Origin: UBA2943 sp946534895
GTDB taxonomy: Bacteria > Bacillota > Clostridia > Christensenellales > Aristaeellaceae
Length of the DNA stretch: 64,000 nucleotides
Direction: 5' to 3'
Assembly (NCBI GenBank): GCA_946534895.1
Contig: CAMNDE010000004.1
Coordinates: forward strand, 27,238-91,237
This document shows positions 52,359 to 61,710 of this stretch, piece by piece; position 1 is the first letter of the stretch; every line of letters begins with the position of its first letter. Under the pieces are notes generated by a model. It was given only the letters and a program-made list of their open reading frames with translations, did no database searches and had not been told where the DNA came from. A program made the translations under genes and the position numbers.

Positions 52359-53367
52359 GGTGCACCTCCTGACCGGACGCATATTCATGCTGCAGCCAGC
52401 AGCGGACAAAGTGTTCACCGCTGAGCATCGTTTTCTCCGGCGGAAGTTCCCGGCAGATCCGCATGCACCGGCTGCAGCGTCCCGCAAAGGGACAGCCCTG
52501 CGGCGGATTGAGCAGGTCCGGCGGATTGCCCTCAATGGGAACAAGCCTGGCATTCCGGTCATTCATTCTGGGGATGGACTGAAGAAGGCCCAGGGTATAG
52601 GGATGGGCCGGCTCATAGAACAGTTCACGCACCGTGCCCTGTTCCACAATCAGTCCGGCATACATGACCGCCACGCGGTCGGCGATATCGGCCACCACGC
52701 CCATGTCATGGGTGATGATAAGAATCGTGGTGTTCAGCTTATTCCGGAGCTCAAGCAGCAGATCAATGATCTGGCTCTGAATGGTTACATCCAGGGCCGT
52801 GGTGGGCTCATCCGCGATGAGAATCTTTGGATTGCACACCAGCGCCATGGCGATCATGACGCGCTGGCGCATGCCGCCGGAAAACTCGTAGGGATACTGG
52901 CGCATGCGCTCTTCCGGATTGGAAATACCCACCATGCGCAGCATGTCAAGTGCGCGCTGGCGCGCTTCCGCCCGGGACACCTTCTGATGCTTCAGAATGC
53001 CTTCCATGATCTGCCGGCCGATGCGCGCCGTGGGGTTCAGGGACGTCATGGGATCCTGAAAGATCATGCTGATCTCTCCGCCGCGCACGCGCCGGATTTC
53101 CCGCTCGTGCATGCTCACCAGATCCCGGTCTTCCAGCAGAATCCTGCCGCTGACCACCCGGGCCGGCGGAGACGGGTTGAGCTGCATGATGGCCTGGGCC
53201 GTCACGGTCTTGCCGCAGCCGCTTTCACCGACCACAGCCAGGACTTCCCCTTTCCTGAGCTCGAGGTCCACGCCGCGCACTGCCTGCACTTCGCCCGCAT
53301 AGGTATCAAAGCTGATGCGCAGGTCTTCGATTTTCAGAAGCGCTTCCTGGTTTCTGATTTCACTCAT
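52348..53367 (-). CDS. oppD: Oligopeptide ABC transporter ATP-binding protein OppD
   Basis: 339 residues. Walker A AVVGESGCGKTVTAQAIMQL, Q-loop MIFQDPMTSLNPTARIGRQ, signature EFSGGMRQRVMIAMALVCNP, Walker B LIADEPTTALDVTIQSQIID and switch LIITHDMGVVADIADRVAV. The C-terminal oligopeptide motif GCPFAGRCSRCMRICRELPP is present. It pairs with OppF to drive peptide import. The start has a normal AGGAG site. It ends inside oppF by 11 bp. Confidence 0.93.
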   Translation of the reverse strand: MSEIRNQEALLKIEDLRISFDTYAGEVQAVRGVDLELRKGEVLAVVGESGCGKTVTAQAIMQLNPSPPARVVSGRILLEDRDLVSMHEREIRRVRGGEISMIFQDPMTSLNPTARIGRQIMEGILKHQKVSRAEARQRALDMLRMVGISNPEERMRQYPYEFSGGMRQRVMIAMALVCNPKILIADEPTTALDVTIQSQIIDLLLELRNKLNTTILIITHDMGVVADIADRVAVMYAGLIVEQGTVRELFYEPAHPYTLGLLQSIPRMNDRNARLVPIEGNPPDLLNPPQGCPFAGRCSRCMRICRELPPEKTMLSGEHFVRCWLQHEYASGQEVHHAP

Positions 53368-53382
53368 TTCTCCTGCCCTCCT

Positions 53383-54315
53383 TTACCGGCGCAGTCTGGG
53401 ATCCAGCGCGTCTCTCAGTCCATCCCCGAGCATATTGAAGCTGAGCATGGTCAGACTGATGAGCAGGGCCGGGAAGAACAGCTGGTACGGCTGCAGGAGC
53501 AGCATCTTTGCGCCTTCATTGGCCAGGGTGCCCCAGCTGGCCATGGGAACGGGAACGCCCATGCCCAGGTAGCTCAGGGACGCCTCGGTAAAGATGGCGC
53601 TGGGAATGGAGAAGGTCAGGTCAATGATAATGGGGCCCATGAGATTGGGCAGGAGATGGCGCACAATGATGTGCGCAAAGCGTCCGCCCAGTGTACGGCT
53701 GGCCATGACATACTCGCTCTGCTTGAGCTGCAGGATCTGTCCGCGCACAAGCCGCGCCATGGAGCCCCAGCCGGTAATGGCTATGGCGATGATAATGGTG
53801 CGCTCGCCGCTTCCGAGGGCCACCATGAGCATGATCACCCACAGAAGGTCCGGAATCGTGTAAATGATTTCCACACCGCGCATCATGATCATGTCCACAC
53901 GCCCGCCGAAGTATCCGGAAATGCCGCCGTACAGCACGCCGATCATGACATTGATCAGCGTGGCCACCAGCGCGATGGTCAGGGATACCCTGGCGCCTTC
54001 CCAGCAGCGGGTGAAGATGTCGCGGCCCAGATTGTCCGCGCCGAAGAGATGCTCCTGGGACGGAGCCTTGTTGATGCTGAAAATATCCTGCGCCGCGTAG
54101 TCGTAGGGCGAAACCATAGGGATCACAATGGCACACAGGACAATGATCACCAGCACCGCAATGGAGACCATGGCCACACGGTTGCGGCGCAGACGGCGCC
54201 AGGCATCCTTCCAGTAGGTGATCGCGCCGCGGCCGCTTGCGCCGGCACCCACTGCGTCCATGGGAATGGGTTCAAACATCTGCCGGGTGATTTCATGTTC
54301 CACACGTTTTGACAT
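53383..54315 (-). CDS. oppC: Oligopeptide ABC transporter permease OppC
   Basis: 310 residues. An N-terminal cytoplasmic tail of about 60 residues (with AWRRLRRNRVAMVSIAVLVI as the first membrane segment), then HLFGADNLGRDIFTRCWEGA, the OppC signature, and the EAA loop SEYVMASRTLGGRFAHIIVR. About six membrane segments. GGGGGAGAG lies before the ATG at 54315. It is 16 bases from oppB. Confidence 0.93.
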   Translation of the reverse strand: MSKRVEHEITRQMFEPIPMDAVGAGASGRGAITYWKDAWRRLRRNRVAMVSIAVLVIIVLCAIVIPMVSPYDYAAQDIFSINKAPSQEHLFGADNLGRDIFTRCWEGARVSLTIALVATLINVMIGVLYGGISGYFGGRVDMIMMRGVEIIYTIPDLLWVIMLMVALGSGERTIIIAIAITGWGSMARLVRGQILQLKQSEYVMASRTLGGRFAHIIVRHLLPNLMGPIIIDLTFSIPSAIFTEASLSYLGMGVPVPMASWGTLANEGAKMLLLQPYQLFFPALLISLTMLSFNMLGDGLRDALDPRLRR

Positions 54316-54331
54316 ATGCTCTCCCCCTTCC

Positions 54332-55249
54332 TCAGTCCATCTTGACCCGGGGGTCAACAAGCATATACACCACGTCCACCAGGAACATGGTCACAATCAT
54401 GATAATGGCATAGAACGCTGTCATGCCCATGATCATGGTGTAGTCGCTGTCCTTGACGGCATTGACCAGATACTTGCCCATGCCCGGTATGCTGAAGATG
54501 TTCTCCATGATAAACGAGCCCACCATGGTGGAGGCGATCATGGAACCGGACACCGTGACAATCGGCATGATGGCATTGCGCAGGGCGTGCCGGAAAATAA
54601 TGCCGGTGCCCGACAGGCCCTTGGCCCTGGCTGTCTTGATATAGTCCTGGGACAGCACATCCAGCATGGATGTGCGCATCATCCGCGCAATATACGCCAC
54701 CATGCGCAGGCCCAGGGCCAAGGCCGGAAGCACCACGGTGGCCGTTGTGCCCCAGCCCGCCACCGGGAACCATTTCAGCTTCGCGGCAAACACGTACTGG
54801 AACAGGCTGCCGAACACAAACGCCGGCACGGACACGCCCAGCACCGCAATGATGATCACCATGTAGTCCGGCCACTGGCCGCGCTTGATGGCCGCAATAA
54901 TGCCAAAGAGGATGCCGAATACAAGCCCGATGGCGCAGGAAGTCAGGCCCAGGGACGCAGAGATAGGAAAGCCCATCTCGATAAAGCTGTTGACGGAACG
55001 GTTCTTGTACTTGAAGGAAATCCCGAAGTCCCCGTGCAGCAGATTGTTCATATAGGTGAAATACTGCTGAATCAACGGCTTGTCCAGGCCGTACTTAGCC
55101 TCCATGTTGGCGCGGATTTCCGGAAGAATCATCTTTTCATTGGCAAAGGGATCCCCGGGAATGGACTTCATCAGGATGAAGGTGGCCGTCAGAATAAACC
55201 ACAGGGTGATCACAGCCAGCAGAAGACGCTTCAAAAAGTATTTCAGCAT
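54332..55249 (-). CDS. oppB: Oligopeptide ABC transporter permease OppB
   Basis: 305 residues. It starts MLKYFLKRLLLAVITLWFIL, the standard OppB opening, has MKSIPGDPFANEKMILPE, GLDKPLIQQYFTYMNNLLHG and the EAA loop SQDYIKTARAKGLSGTGIIF. About six membrane segments. GGAAGG lies before the ATG. It follows the M29 aminopeptidase gene within 12 bases, so the importer is co-transcribed with two peptidases upstream. Confidence 0.93.
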   Translation of the reverse strand: MLKYFLKRLLLAVITLWFILTATFILMKSIPGDPFANEKMILPEIRANMEAKYGLDKPLIQQYFTYMNNLLHGDFGISFKYKNRSVNSFIEMGFPISASLGLTSCAIGLVFGILFGIIAAIKRGQWPDYMVIIIAVLGVSVPAFVFGSLFQYVFAAKLKWFPVAGWGTTATVVLPALALGLRMVAYIARMMRTSMLDVLSQDYIKTARAKGLSGTGIIFRHALRNAIMPIVTVSGSMIASTMVGSFIMENIFSIPGMGKYLVNAVKDSDYTMIMGMTAFYAIIMIVTMFLVDVVYMLVDPRVKMD

Positions 55250-55261
55250 AGCTTGCCTTCC

Positions 55262-56377
55262 TTATTTCAGGTTTTCCGGGTTCAGTCCTTTCAGGTCATC
55301 CCGGACAAACATGCCGTCCCTGCGGATGACTTCCCCGTCAAACTCGATGGTGCCGCCGCCCCATTCCGGTGTCTGGATCAGAACCAGGTCCCAGTGGATC
55401 TGCGAACGGTTGCCGTTTTCACAGCCCATGACACAGTTGCCCGGCGTGAAATGCAGGCTGCCCATGATTTTTTCATCAAACAGCGTCTCATTCATGGGCT
55501 TGATGACGTAGGGATTGACCCCGAGAGCAAACTCGCCGATGTACCTGGCGCCTTCATCCGTGTCCAGGATCGCATTGAGGCGTTCGGTATTGTTGGCCGT
55601 GGCCCGGACAATGCGCCCGTGCTCAAACTCCAGGCGGATGTTTTCAAAGCAGAAGCCGTCCACCATGGAGGGCGTGTTATAGGTGATATATCCTTCCACG
55701 GAATCCCGGACCGGAGCGGAATACACTTCGCCGTCGGGAATGTTCGCGTCCCCGTCGCACTTGACGCCGCCGATGCCGCGGATGGAGAAGCTCAGGTCTG
55801 TGCCCGGTGCCGTGATATGCACCCGGTCCGTGTGGTCCATGAGCTCTTTGAGCGGATTCATGGCCTCGCTCATCCGGTCATAGTCCAGACAGCAGGCTCC
55901 GAAATAGAAGTCCTCAAAGTCCTGGGTATTCATACCGGCTGCCTGGGCCATGGCCGGCGTGGGATAACGCAGCACCACCCAGCGGGTCGTGGGCACGCGC
56001 ACTTCCATCAGAAGCTTGCGGTCATACAGGCTGTTGTAGAGTTCCGTTTTCTCAAAGGCCACGCCGCTTTCCTCAAAGCTGTTCACGGGCAGCCGGATCC
56101 CGATATAGCAGTCCATGGCCAGCATGCGCTCTTCTTCCCACTTGTACATAAGACGCAGCTGTTCTTCACTGCAGCCCTTCTGGATTTCCCGGTCAATCTC
56201 CGGAAGCTTCAGGTTCACAAAGGGCAGACCGCCCGCCGCGTAGGTCTCCCGGACCAGTTCCGATACAAAGGCAGCATCAATGCCGCGCGTCTCAATCAGC
56301 ACCTTTTCGCCGCTTTTCACTTTCAGGGAATGCCGGATCAGGTTCGCAGCCAGCTTCTTTACTCTCTCGTCAATCAT
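55262..56377 (-). CDS. M29-family aminopeptidase (AmpS/PepS type)
   Basis: 371 residues. Family pattern: LIRHSLKVKSGEKVLIETRG, YNTPSMVDGFCFENIRLEFE, RYIGEFALGVNPYV, FDEKIMGSLHFTPGNCV and SQIHWDLVLIQTPE. Metal-binding Glu and His are in these last segments. M29 enzymes cleave residues from the N terminus of peptides and are metal-dependent. GGAGAGGC lies before the ATG. It lies between the other M24 gene and oppB in the same operon. Confidence 0.92.
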   Translation of the reverse strand: MIDERVKKLAANLIRHSLKVKSGEKVLIETRGIDAAFVSELVRETYAAGGLPFVNLKLPEIDREIQKGCSEEQLRLMYKWEEERMLAMDCYIGIRLPVNSFEESGVAFEKTELYNSLYDRKLLMEVRVPTTRWVVLRYPTPAMAQAAGMNTQDFEDFYFGACCLDYDRMSEAMNPLKELMDHTDRVHITAPGTDLSFSIRGIGGVKCDGDANIPDGEVYSAPVRDSVEGYITYNTPSMVDGFCFENIRLEFEHGRIVRATANNTERLNAILDTDEGARYIGEFALGVNPYVIKPMNETLFDEKIMGSLHFTPGNCVMGCENGNRSQIHWDLVLIQTPEWGGGTIEFDGEVIRRDGMFVRDDLKGLNPENLK

Positions 56378-56395
56378 GATGCCTCTCCTCCCCGG

Positions 56396-57634
56396 TCACT
56401 GCGCTGGAACAAAGCGGATGATTTCCCGCTTGTCGTCCATGAAGCTGGTTTCCCCGCCCGTAAATGCAATGGTTTCCTCCAGATACATGTACACCAGCTG
56501 ATCATCCCATTCCGGAACCTTCTGCGCAATGTTCAGCTCCAGGGCATAGCAGGTATCGTCATGCATCATCAGTTCCCCGTGTCCCGGCACAAAGCCCTGA
56601 TTGTCATACATGCCTACACAGGGGCCTGCGCTGTGGCCGAATGTGCCGATGGGATGACAGTAGCTCATGGCCTGAATGCCTTCGCTGCGCGCCATCTCCA
56701 GTGAGGATGCGAAGATTTCATTTCCGGTGCGGCCCGCCTTATACTGGCCGCGCACGATGTCCTGGAACCGGTTTCCAGTGCGGAACGCTGCGCGGATGCC
56801 TTCCGGGATCTCCGTTTCTCCCTTGCGTCCGATATACACATTGCGCTGCGTATCCGTGTGCAGGCCCAGACAGATCAGGCCCACGTCGCAGTGCACAATA
56901 TCGCCTTCCTCAATCACCACGCCGCTCATCCGCGAATCCGCGCTGCCTTTGCGCTGGAGGTCCACATCCGGCGCAAACCAGAATGGCAGGCCCAGATCAT
57001 TGACCCGCTGCATGATCCCCCACTCCACATCCGTGGTGGTGGTCACGCCGGGATGAATGAAGCTTCCGCTGAACACATCATCCACAATATCCATCATCAT
57101 GCGGTAGATCTCGGGATAGATTTCCAGTTCCCGCCTGGTCCGCGTCTCAATCCAGCGGATGACGATCTCCTCCGCGCTGACCAGCGGCACGCTTCCGTTC
57201 AGCGCCATCTGCAGGTGATCATACAGATTCTTGCTCAGGCCGTCGGCCATGGCGCACTCATTGGAAATATCCACATGCACTCTGGACGGCTTTTTCCGCG
57301 CAATCAGATGATTCAGCGCCTCAAAGACATCATCCCGGCGGTTCATGGCCTGGGTATAGAACCCGTCAAAGCGCGGATTGGGCCGGGAAACATTAAGTGC
57401 CTCATAGTTGCCCTCCCCGTCCAGGCAGAAGACCAGACAGGTGGTGCGGCTTGCGTTCTTTACCAGGGAAGGCACCAGCGTCGGAAACACGGGATCCTCA
57501 TTATATTCCCGGGAAATCACCACCCACATTTCGACACCGCATTCCTTCATCAGCTGCGGCATCAGGCAGTGGATGCGTTCTTTCAGAATCTCATCGTGCA
57601 GGGCATATTGTTCTTTCACAGTCCACATCGTCAT
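56396..57634 (-). CDS. M24-family aminopeptidase/creatinase-like protein
   Basis: 412 residues. An N-terminal domain (about 1-170, with VEMWVVISREYNEDPVFPTL) is followed by the pita-bread fold with DIVHCDVGLICLGLHTDTQR (two Asp metal ligands), PIGTFGHSAGPCVGMYD (His), YALELNIAQ (Glu) and YLEETIAFTGG (Glu). Could be an Xaa-Pro dipeptidase or related. The ATG at 57634 has AAAGGAAA close upstream; the ATG at 57628 is an equal alternative. It is first in the peptide operon. Confidence 0.9.
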   Translation of the reverse strand: MTMWTVKEQYALHDEILKERIHCLMPQLMKECGVEMWVVISREYNEDPVFPTLVPSLVKNASRTTCLVFCLDGEGNYEALNVSRPNPRFDGFYTQAMNRRDDVFEALNHLIARKKPSRVHVDISNECAMADGLSKNLYDHLQMALNGSVPLVSAEEIVIRWIETRTRRELEIYPEIYRMMMDIVDDVFSGSFIHPGVTTTTDVEWGIMQRVNDLGLPFWFAPDVDLQRKGSADSRMSGVVIEEGDIVHCDVGLICLGLHTDTQRNVYIGRKGETEIPEGIRAAFRTGNRFQDIVRGQYKAGRTGNEIFASSLEMARSEGIQAMSYCHPIGTFGHSAGPCVGMYDNQGFVPGHGELMMHDDTCYALELNIAQKVPEWDDQLVYMYLEETIAFTGGETSFMDDKREIIRFVPAQ

Positions 57635-57673
57635 GGTTTCCTTTCCTGTGCATTTATGTTTGCATGCGCGCTT

Positions 57674-57679
57674 ATTATA
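57674..57679 (-). promoter_or_regulatory. -10 element of the peptide operon
   Basis: Perfect TATAAT on the minus strand, 40 bases before the ATG at 57634. No good -35 at 17 bases (GTCATG), which suggests activation by a regulator such as CodY-like or other factor not identified here. Confidence 0.55.
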
Positions 57680-57844
57680 CTATCAACCGAATTCTCCATG
57701 ACCCAGAGTTCTGGCTTTTTTCTGTTTTTCTTTGTTCAGAAGGCATCGCTCCGAAGGTCCGGATCCGGCACCATTCCCTGCTGTTTCCTTACCGGCATGC
57801 TCTGCCCCGGCCCTGAAGAGCGTCACCCAGGCCCCTGTTTTTCG

Positions 57845-57873
57845 TTGACAATTGGATGCTTCACGTTTAGACT
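57845..57873 (+). promoter_or_regulatory. Promoter of the TIGR04076-aldo/keto reductase run
   Basis: TTGACA (57845-57850), a 17-base spacer and TAGACT (57868-57873). Confidence 0.75.
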
Positions 57874-57897
57874 TCAGTTGAAAGAGAGATGACGCAC

Positions 57898-58269
57898 ATG
57901 AGCCAGGATGAATTCACCCTGTACGATCTCCGCGTGGAAGTTGTCGCCACGGACAGGCCTATGGTCTGCAGCCACAGGGCCGGGGATTATTTTCTTGTGG
58001 AGGGCGAAAACCTCATCTTCCCCCAGACGCATTCCTTTTCCATGTATGCGCTCAGCGCACTTCTCCCGCTTCTGCCGGTCAAGCAGAGACCGCTTCAGCA
58101 GAATGACTGGATGCTGTCCGACAGCCTGATCGCCTGCCCGGATCCCAACTGCGGAGCCCGGTTCCGGATCACACGCACAAAGCCGCATGTATTCAGCCAC
58201 AGTCAGTGCACCACCGAAGAAGTTTCCGACAGAAAGGATGATCTGTATGAAACAGGCTCAGGCCTATGA
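57898..58269 (+). CDS. TIGR04076-family protein
   Basis: 123 residues: LYDLRVEVVATDRPMVCSHR, GDYFLVEGENLIFPQTHSFS, MYALSALLPLLPVKQRPLQQ and CPDPNCGARFRIT. These match the TIGR04076 family of small proteins of unknown function that often lie beside oxidoreductases, and carry conserved Cys. I chose the ATG at 57898 because AAAGAGAG is 9 bases upstream; the ATG at 57889 abuts it. The end overlaps the aldo/keto reductase gene by 23 bp. Confidence 0.85.
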   Translation: MSQDEFTLYDLRVEVVATDRPMVCSHRAGDYFLVEGENLIFPQTHSFSMYALSALLPLLPVKQRPLQQNDWMLSDSLIACPDPNCGARFRITRTKPHVFSHSQCTTEEVSDRKDDLYETGSGL

Positions 58270-59308
58270 ACTCGCGCCAGGTTATTTTATCAACCGTGCC
58301 ATCAACGGCTGCTGGCAGCTGTCCCTCGGGCACAGCCTGAACGGCGCACTGGACATGCAGGATGTCATGCGCGCCTTCCACATGCTGGTGGAGCGCGGCT
58401 TTACCACGTTTGACTGCGCCGACATCTATACCGGGGCCGAGGACTTCATCGGCCGGTTTGTCACGGAGCTGAAGGAAGGCAAAGGTGCGGTGGGACCTGA
58501 AGATATTCAGATTCATACCAAGTATGTGCCCGACATCAATCTCCTGCGTGACGTGGACTTTGCCTATACCGAGGGCATCATTGACCGGAGCCTCAAGCGC
58601 CTGAACCGTGAAACGCTGGATCTTGTCCAGTTCCACTGGTGGGATTACGACACGCCCGGCTGTCTGGATGTAGCCGGCTACCTGGTGAAGCTTCAGGAAA
58701 AAGGCAAGATCCGGCATATCGGCGTCACCAACTTCGACACCCCACACCTGAAGGAACTGGTGGATGCCGGGATTCCCGTGGTCTCCATCCAGTCCCAGTA
58801 CTCCGTCTTCGACCGGCGCACGGAAAAGGAAATGCTCCCTTACTGCCGTGTCCACGGCATCAGCCAGCTGTGCTACGGCACGCTCTCCGGCGGCTTCCTG
58901 GCCGAGCGCTACATCGGTCGCACAGACTTCACGCCGGAAACCCGCTCCCAGGTCAAGTACATGCAGGTCATCGAAGACACACTGGGCATTGAAGGCTATC
59001 AGCGTCTTCTGCTCCTTTTGCGGGATATCGCGGATGCGCATCATGTCAGCATCTCCAACGTGGCCACCCGGTATATCCTCAGCCAGAGCGGCGTCGGTGC
59101 CGCCATTATCGGCGTGCGCAACAGCCGTCATGTGGAATCCAATGCGCAGCTGTTCACCTTTGAGCTGACAGATGAAGAGCTTGCCGCCATTACCGCCCTG
59201 CTGTCCGAGTATCCGGACCTGCCCGGTGAGCCCTTCACGCTGGAGCGCACCATCGGCTCCAAGTACCGCAACATCATGCACATGAACATCAACAAGGAAG
59301 AAAACTGA
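58247..59308 (+). CDS. Aldo/keto reductase
   Basis: 353 residues of TIM-barrel AKR fold. Catalytic tetrad seen in FTTFDCADIYTGAEDFIGRF (Asp, Tyr), IQIHTKYVPD (Lys) and LVQFHWWDYD (His). The NADP side is near RYILSQSGVGAAIIGVRNSR. GAAAGGATG precedes the ATG at 58247, inside the end of the TIGR04076 gene; an in-frame ATG at 58187 lies further inside that gene and is less likely. Substrate unknown. It lies upstream of the GltD-like oxidoreductase gene. Confidence 0.92.
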   Translation: MKQAQAYELAPGYFINRAINGCWQLSLGHSLNGALDMQDVMRAFHMLVERGFTTFDCADIYTGAEDFIGRFVTELKEGKGAVGPEDIQIHTKYVPDINLLRDVDFAYTEGIIDRSLKRLNRETLDLVQFHWWDYDTPGCLDVAGYLVKLQEKGKIRHIGVTNFDTPHLKELVDAGIPVVSIQSQYSVFDRRTEKEMLPYCRVHGISQLCYGTLSGGFLAERYIGRTDFTPETRSQVKYMQVIEDTLGIEGYQRLLLLLRDIADAHHVSISNVATRYILSQSGVGAAIIGVRNSRHVESNAQLFTFELTDEELAAITALLSEYPDLPGEPFTLERTIGSKYRNIMHMNINKEEN

Positions 59309-59363
59309 ATTTCCACGGTTTCCGGTCTCCCCAATACCACAGAAAACAAGGGAGGATATAACC

Positions 59364-60665
59364 ATGGCACTTCACGTAATGGAAGAAGCCAACCGCTGTC
59401 TCGGCTGCAAGAAACCCAGGTGTCAGGAAGGCTGTCCCATTCATACCAACATCCCGGAAGTCATCCGTCTGCTCAAGGCCGGAAAACTCAACGAAGCGGG
59501 CTGGATGCTGTTTGAAAACAATCCGCTGACCACGGTCTGTTCCCTGGTATGCAATCATGAAAAGCAGTGTGAAGGCCACTGTGTGCGCGGCATCAAGGAA
59601 GCCCCAGTGCATTTTTCCATTATCGAGAGCTACATCTCCTCCACCTATGCCAATCAGATGGTGCAGGGTCCCGCAAAGCCCAATGGCCGCAAGGCCGCTG
59701 TCATCGGCGCAGGCCCTGCCGGCCTCACCATTGCCATCATTCTCGCGCGCTACGGCTATAAGGTCACCATCTATGACAGCCGGGACAAGATCGGCGGCGT
59801 TCTGCGCTACGGCATCCCGGACTTCCGGCTTCCGGATTCCGTGCTGGATGACATGGCCTACCGGCATCTGGAGCTCAAGGGCATCCAGTTCCGGCCCAAC
59901 ACCTATATCGGAAGTGCCATCACCATTGACGATCTTTTCCGGGACGGCTATCAGAGCGTGTTCGTAGGCGCGGGACTGTGGAAGCCCAACAAGCTCAATA
60001 TCCGCGGGGAAAGCCTCGGCCATGTCACCTATGCCATCAATTATCTCGCCAGTCCGGACGCCTTCCGCCTTGGAGAGCGTATCATGATCATCGGCACAGG
60101 CAACAGCGCCATGGACTGCGCCAGAACCGCCGTGCGCAAAGGCGCCCGCTTTGTCACCTGCGTCAATCTCACCGACACGCTTACCGCCAGTCAGTATGAG
60201 AGCAGCTACGCCCGTCTGGAAGGCGTGGATTTCATCATGAACAAATGCACCCGGGAAATCCGGGAAGACGGCGTTATCCTGGCGGACAGCCAGGTGGATG
60301 AAAACGGGCGGGTCAGTCCGATCCCGGGCACAGAAAAACTGTACCCCTGCACCGGTGTCATCATTGCCATCAGTCAGGGTGCCGAGAGCAATCTGGTCAC
60401 CAGCACCAAGGGCATTGACCTGACCAACAAGGGACTTCTGACCGTGGACGCCGACGGCCACACCAGCCGGGCCGGCGTATTCGCCGCAGGCGATGCAACA
60501 AGCGGAGCCCGGACGGTTGTGGAGGCCGTTGCCAACGGCAAGCGCGTGGCCGAAGCCATGCATGAATACATGCAGTCCCTGCCCATGCCCGTGACCACGG
60601 ATTACCCGGATGTCCCGGTGGTGGAAAACATCGACGCCGCCGCCCAGGCAGAGCAGGTTCTCTGA
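59364..60665 (+). CDS. GltD/NfnB-like FAD- and NAD(P)-dependent oxidoreductase
   Basis: 433 residues. The N terminus has two Cys clusters, CLGCKKPRCQEGCPIHTNIP and CSLVCNHEKQCEGHC, that bind 4Fe-4S (Fer4_20 domain). Then come an FAD Rossmann fold AAVIGAGPAGLTIAIILARY, an NAD(P) fold MIIGTGNSAMDCARTAVRKG and a C-terminal FAD motif VFAAGDATSGARTVVEAVAN. It is homologous to the small subunit of glutamate synthase and to NfnB/SudA. No partner glutamate synthase gene is in view. GGGAGG lies 9 bases before the ATG. A terminator follows. Confidence 0.93.
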   Translation: MALHVMEEANRCLGCKKPRCQEGCPIHTNIPEVIRLLKAGKLNEAGWMLFENNPLTTVCSLVCNHEKQCEGHCVRGIKEAPVHFSIIESYISSTYANQMVQGPAKPNGRKAAVIGAGPAGLTIAIILARYGYKVTIYDSRDKIGGVLRYGIPDFRLPDSVLDDMAYRHLELKGIQFRPNTYIGSAITIDDLFRDGYQSVFVGAGLWKPNKLNIRGESLGHVTYAINYLASPDAFRLGERIMIIGTGNSAMDCARTAVRKGARFVTCVNLTDTLTASQYESSYARLEGVDFIMNKCTREIREDGVILADSQVDENGRVSPIPGTEKLYPCTGVIIAISQGAESNLVTSTKGIDLTNKGLLTVDADGHTSRAGVFAAGDATSGARTVVEAVANGKRVAEAMHEYMQSLPMPVTTDYPDVPVVENIDAAAQAEQVL

Positions 60666-60699
60666 TGCTTCATTCGTGAAATAACTGCGTTCAGATTCA

Positions 60700-60736
60700 A
60701 ACAGCGGCCCGGCAATCTGCCGGACCGCTGTTTTTC
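60700..60736 (+). terminator. Terminator of the GltD-like gene
   Basis: AACAGCGGCCCGGCA and TGCCGGACCGCTGTT form a near-perfect 15-bp stem, then TTTCTG. Confidence 0.85.
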
Positions 60737-60769
60737 TGTATGTATCTATGGTTTTTCCCAGGGCTGAAC

Positions 60770-61690
60770 TTACCGCATGAAAATGGGATTGGTCCATGCT
60801 CTGCGCCCCTGCGCGTCCGTCACCACCGCGCGCACATAATGCGTGCCTGGGTGCATGCCGGTTTCCGCATGCGTCACATGCTCGCCCACTGTTTTGAGCA
60901 GCGGACTGCGCAGTGTGCGGAAACTGATGCTCACCGCATCACTGCAGTCCAGATAGGCCCGGTTGTTTTCCACATAGAAGTCATGGATCACCGGACCGCA
61001 GGAGGCATAGAACGCACCATCCTCCAGCGCCTGAAGAATAGCCGGCGCATTGTTTTCCGCCTTCACCATGACCCATCCTTGGCAGTGATGCGCCATCTGA
61101 TGCCCGTCATCCACGGCAACGCCCCACATTCTTCTTCCCGTATCAAGCGCCTCATCCCAGTAGTGGCCGTTGTCCGTATCCTGATCATTCTCGATGGCAC
61201 AGCCGGAATTCCACACTTCCATGCCGAAAAGGCCCTGAAGCACCCGGTACTCCTCATACCGGGTACCTGACCACTCCGGATGGCAGTAGAAGGTTTTCAG
61301 CCCCCACGCATGCATTTCATCGATCATGCCCTGTGCCGCAGCCAGATCTTCATACCGCCCGTACTCGGGAATCTTTTCATCGTGCGCCGGGCCCTCTGTC
61401 GAAGCAGGGTCTCCGACCCCGACAATATGCACGCAGTGGGGCCGGTCCCTTGTCCAGCCCGGAAGCTCCATGTTCCGCTCAATCCCGGACAGGATCGTCA
61501 TGGGCACATCCGCATAATTGATCCGGTTGAACCGGTTGTGATCGGTCAGTGCCAGAAACGCATAGCCATGCTCATAATGCATGCGGATGACATCAGCCGG
61601 ATCCCCCAGACCGTCCGATCTTGTGGTATGGCAGTGCATGCCGCCTTTCAGAAATGTGCCCGGTCTTTCAAATGCTGCCTGTCTGATCAT
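60770..61690 (-). CDS. PHP-domain metal-dependent phosphoesterase
   Basis: 306 residues. PHP motifs: LKGGMHCHTTRSDGLGDPAD (HxH), FLALTDHNRFNR, HPEW in KTFYCHPEWSG and GVAVDDGHQMAHH. These bind two or three metals. The tail (about 225-306) is a small beta-domain that ends ...WTNPIFMR, typical of CehA/McbA-type PHP proteins. AGGAGGC lies before the ATG at 61690; it is the third gene of a minus-strand run after the MBL-fold and esterase genes. Confidence 0.9.
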   Translation of the reverse strand: MIRQAAFERPGTFLKGGMHCHTTRSDGLGDPADVIRMHYEHGYAFLALTDHNRFNRINYADVPMTILSGIERNMELPGWTRDRPHCVHIVGVGDPASTEGPAHDEKIPEYGRYEDLAAAQGMIDEMHAWGLKTFYCHPEWSGTRYEEYRVLQGLFGMEVWNSGCAIENDQDTDNGHYWDEALDTGRRMWGVAVDDGHQMAHHCQGWVMVKAENNAPAILQALEDGAFYASCGPVIHDFYVENNRAYLDCSDAVSISFRTLRSPLLKTVGEHVTHAETGMHPGTHYVRAVVTDAQGRRAWTNPIFMR

Positions 61691-61710
61691 GCTGCCGCCT
61701 CCTGTCTGAA

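Noticed and set aside
52102..56704. Two long plus-strand open frames
   Set aside because: Both lie opposite the opp and M29 genes; no ribosome sites, translation His/Arg-rich.
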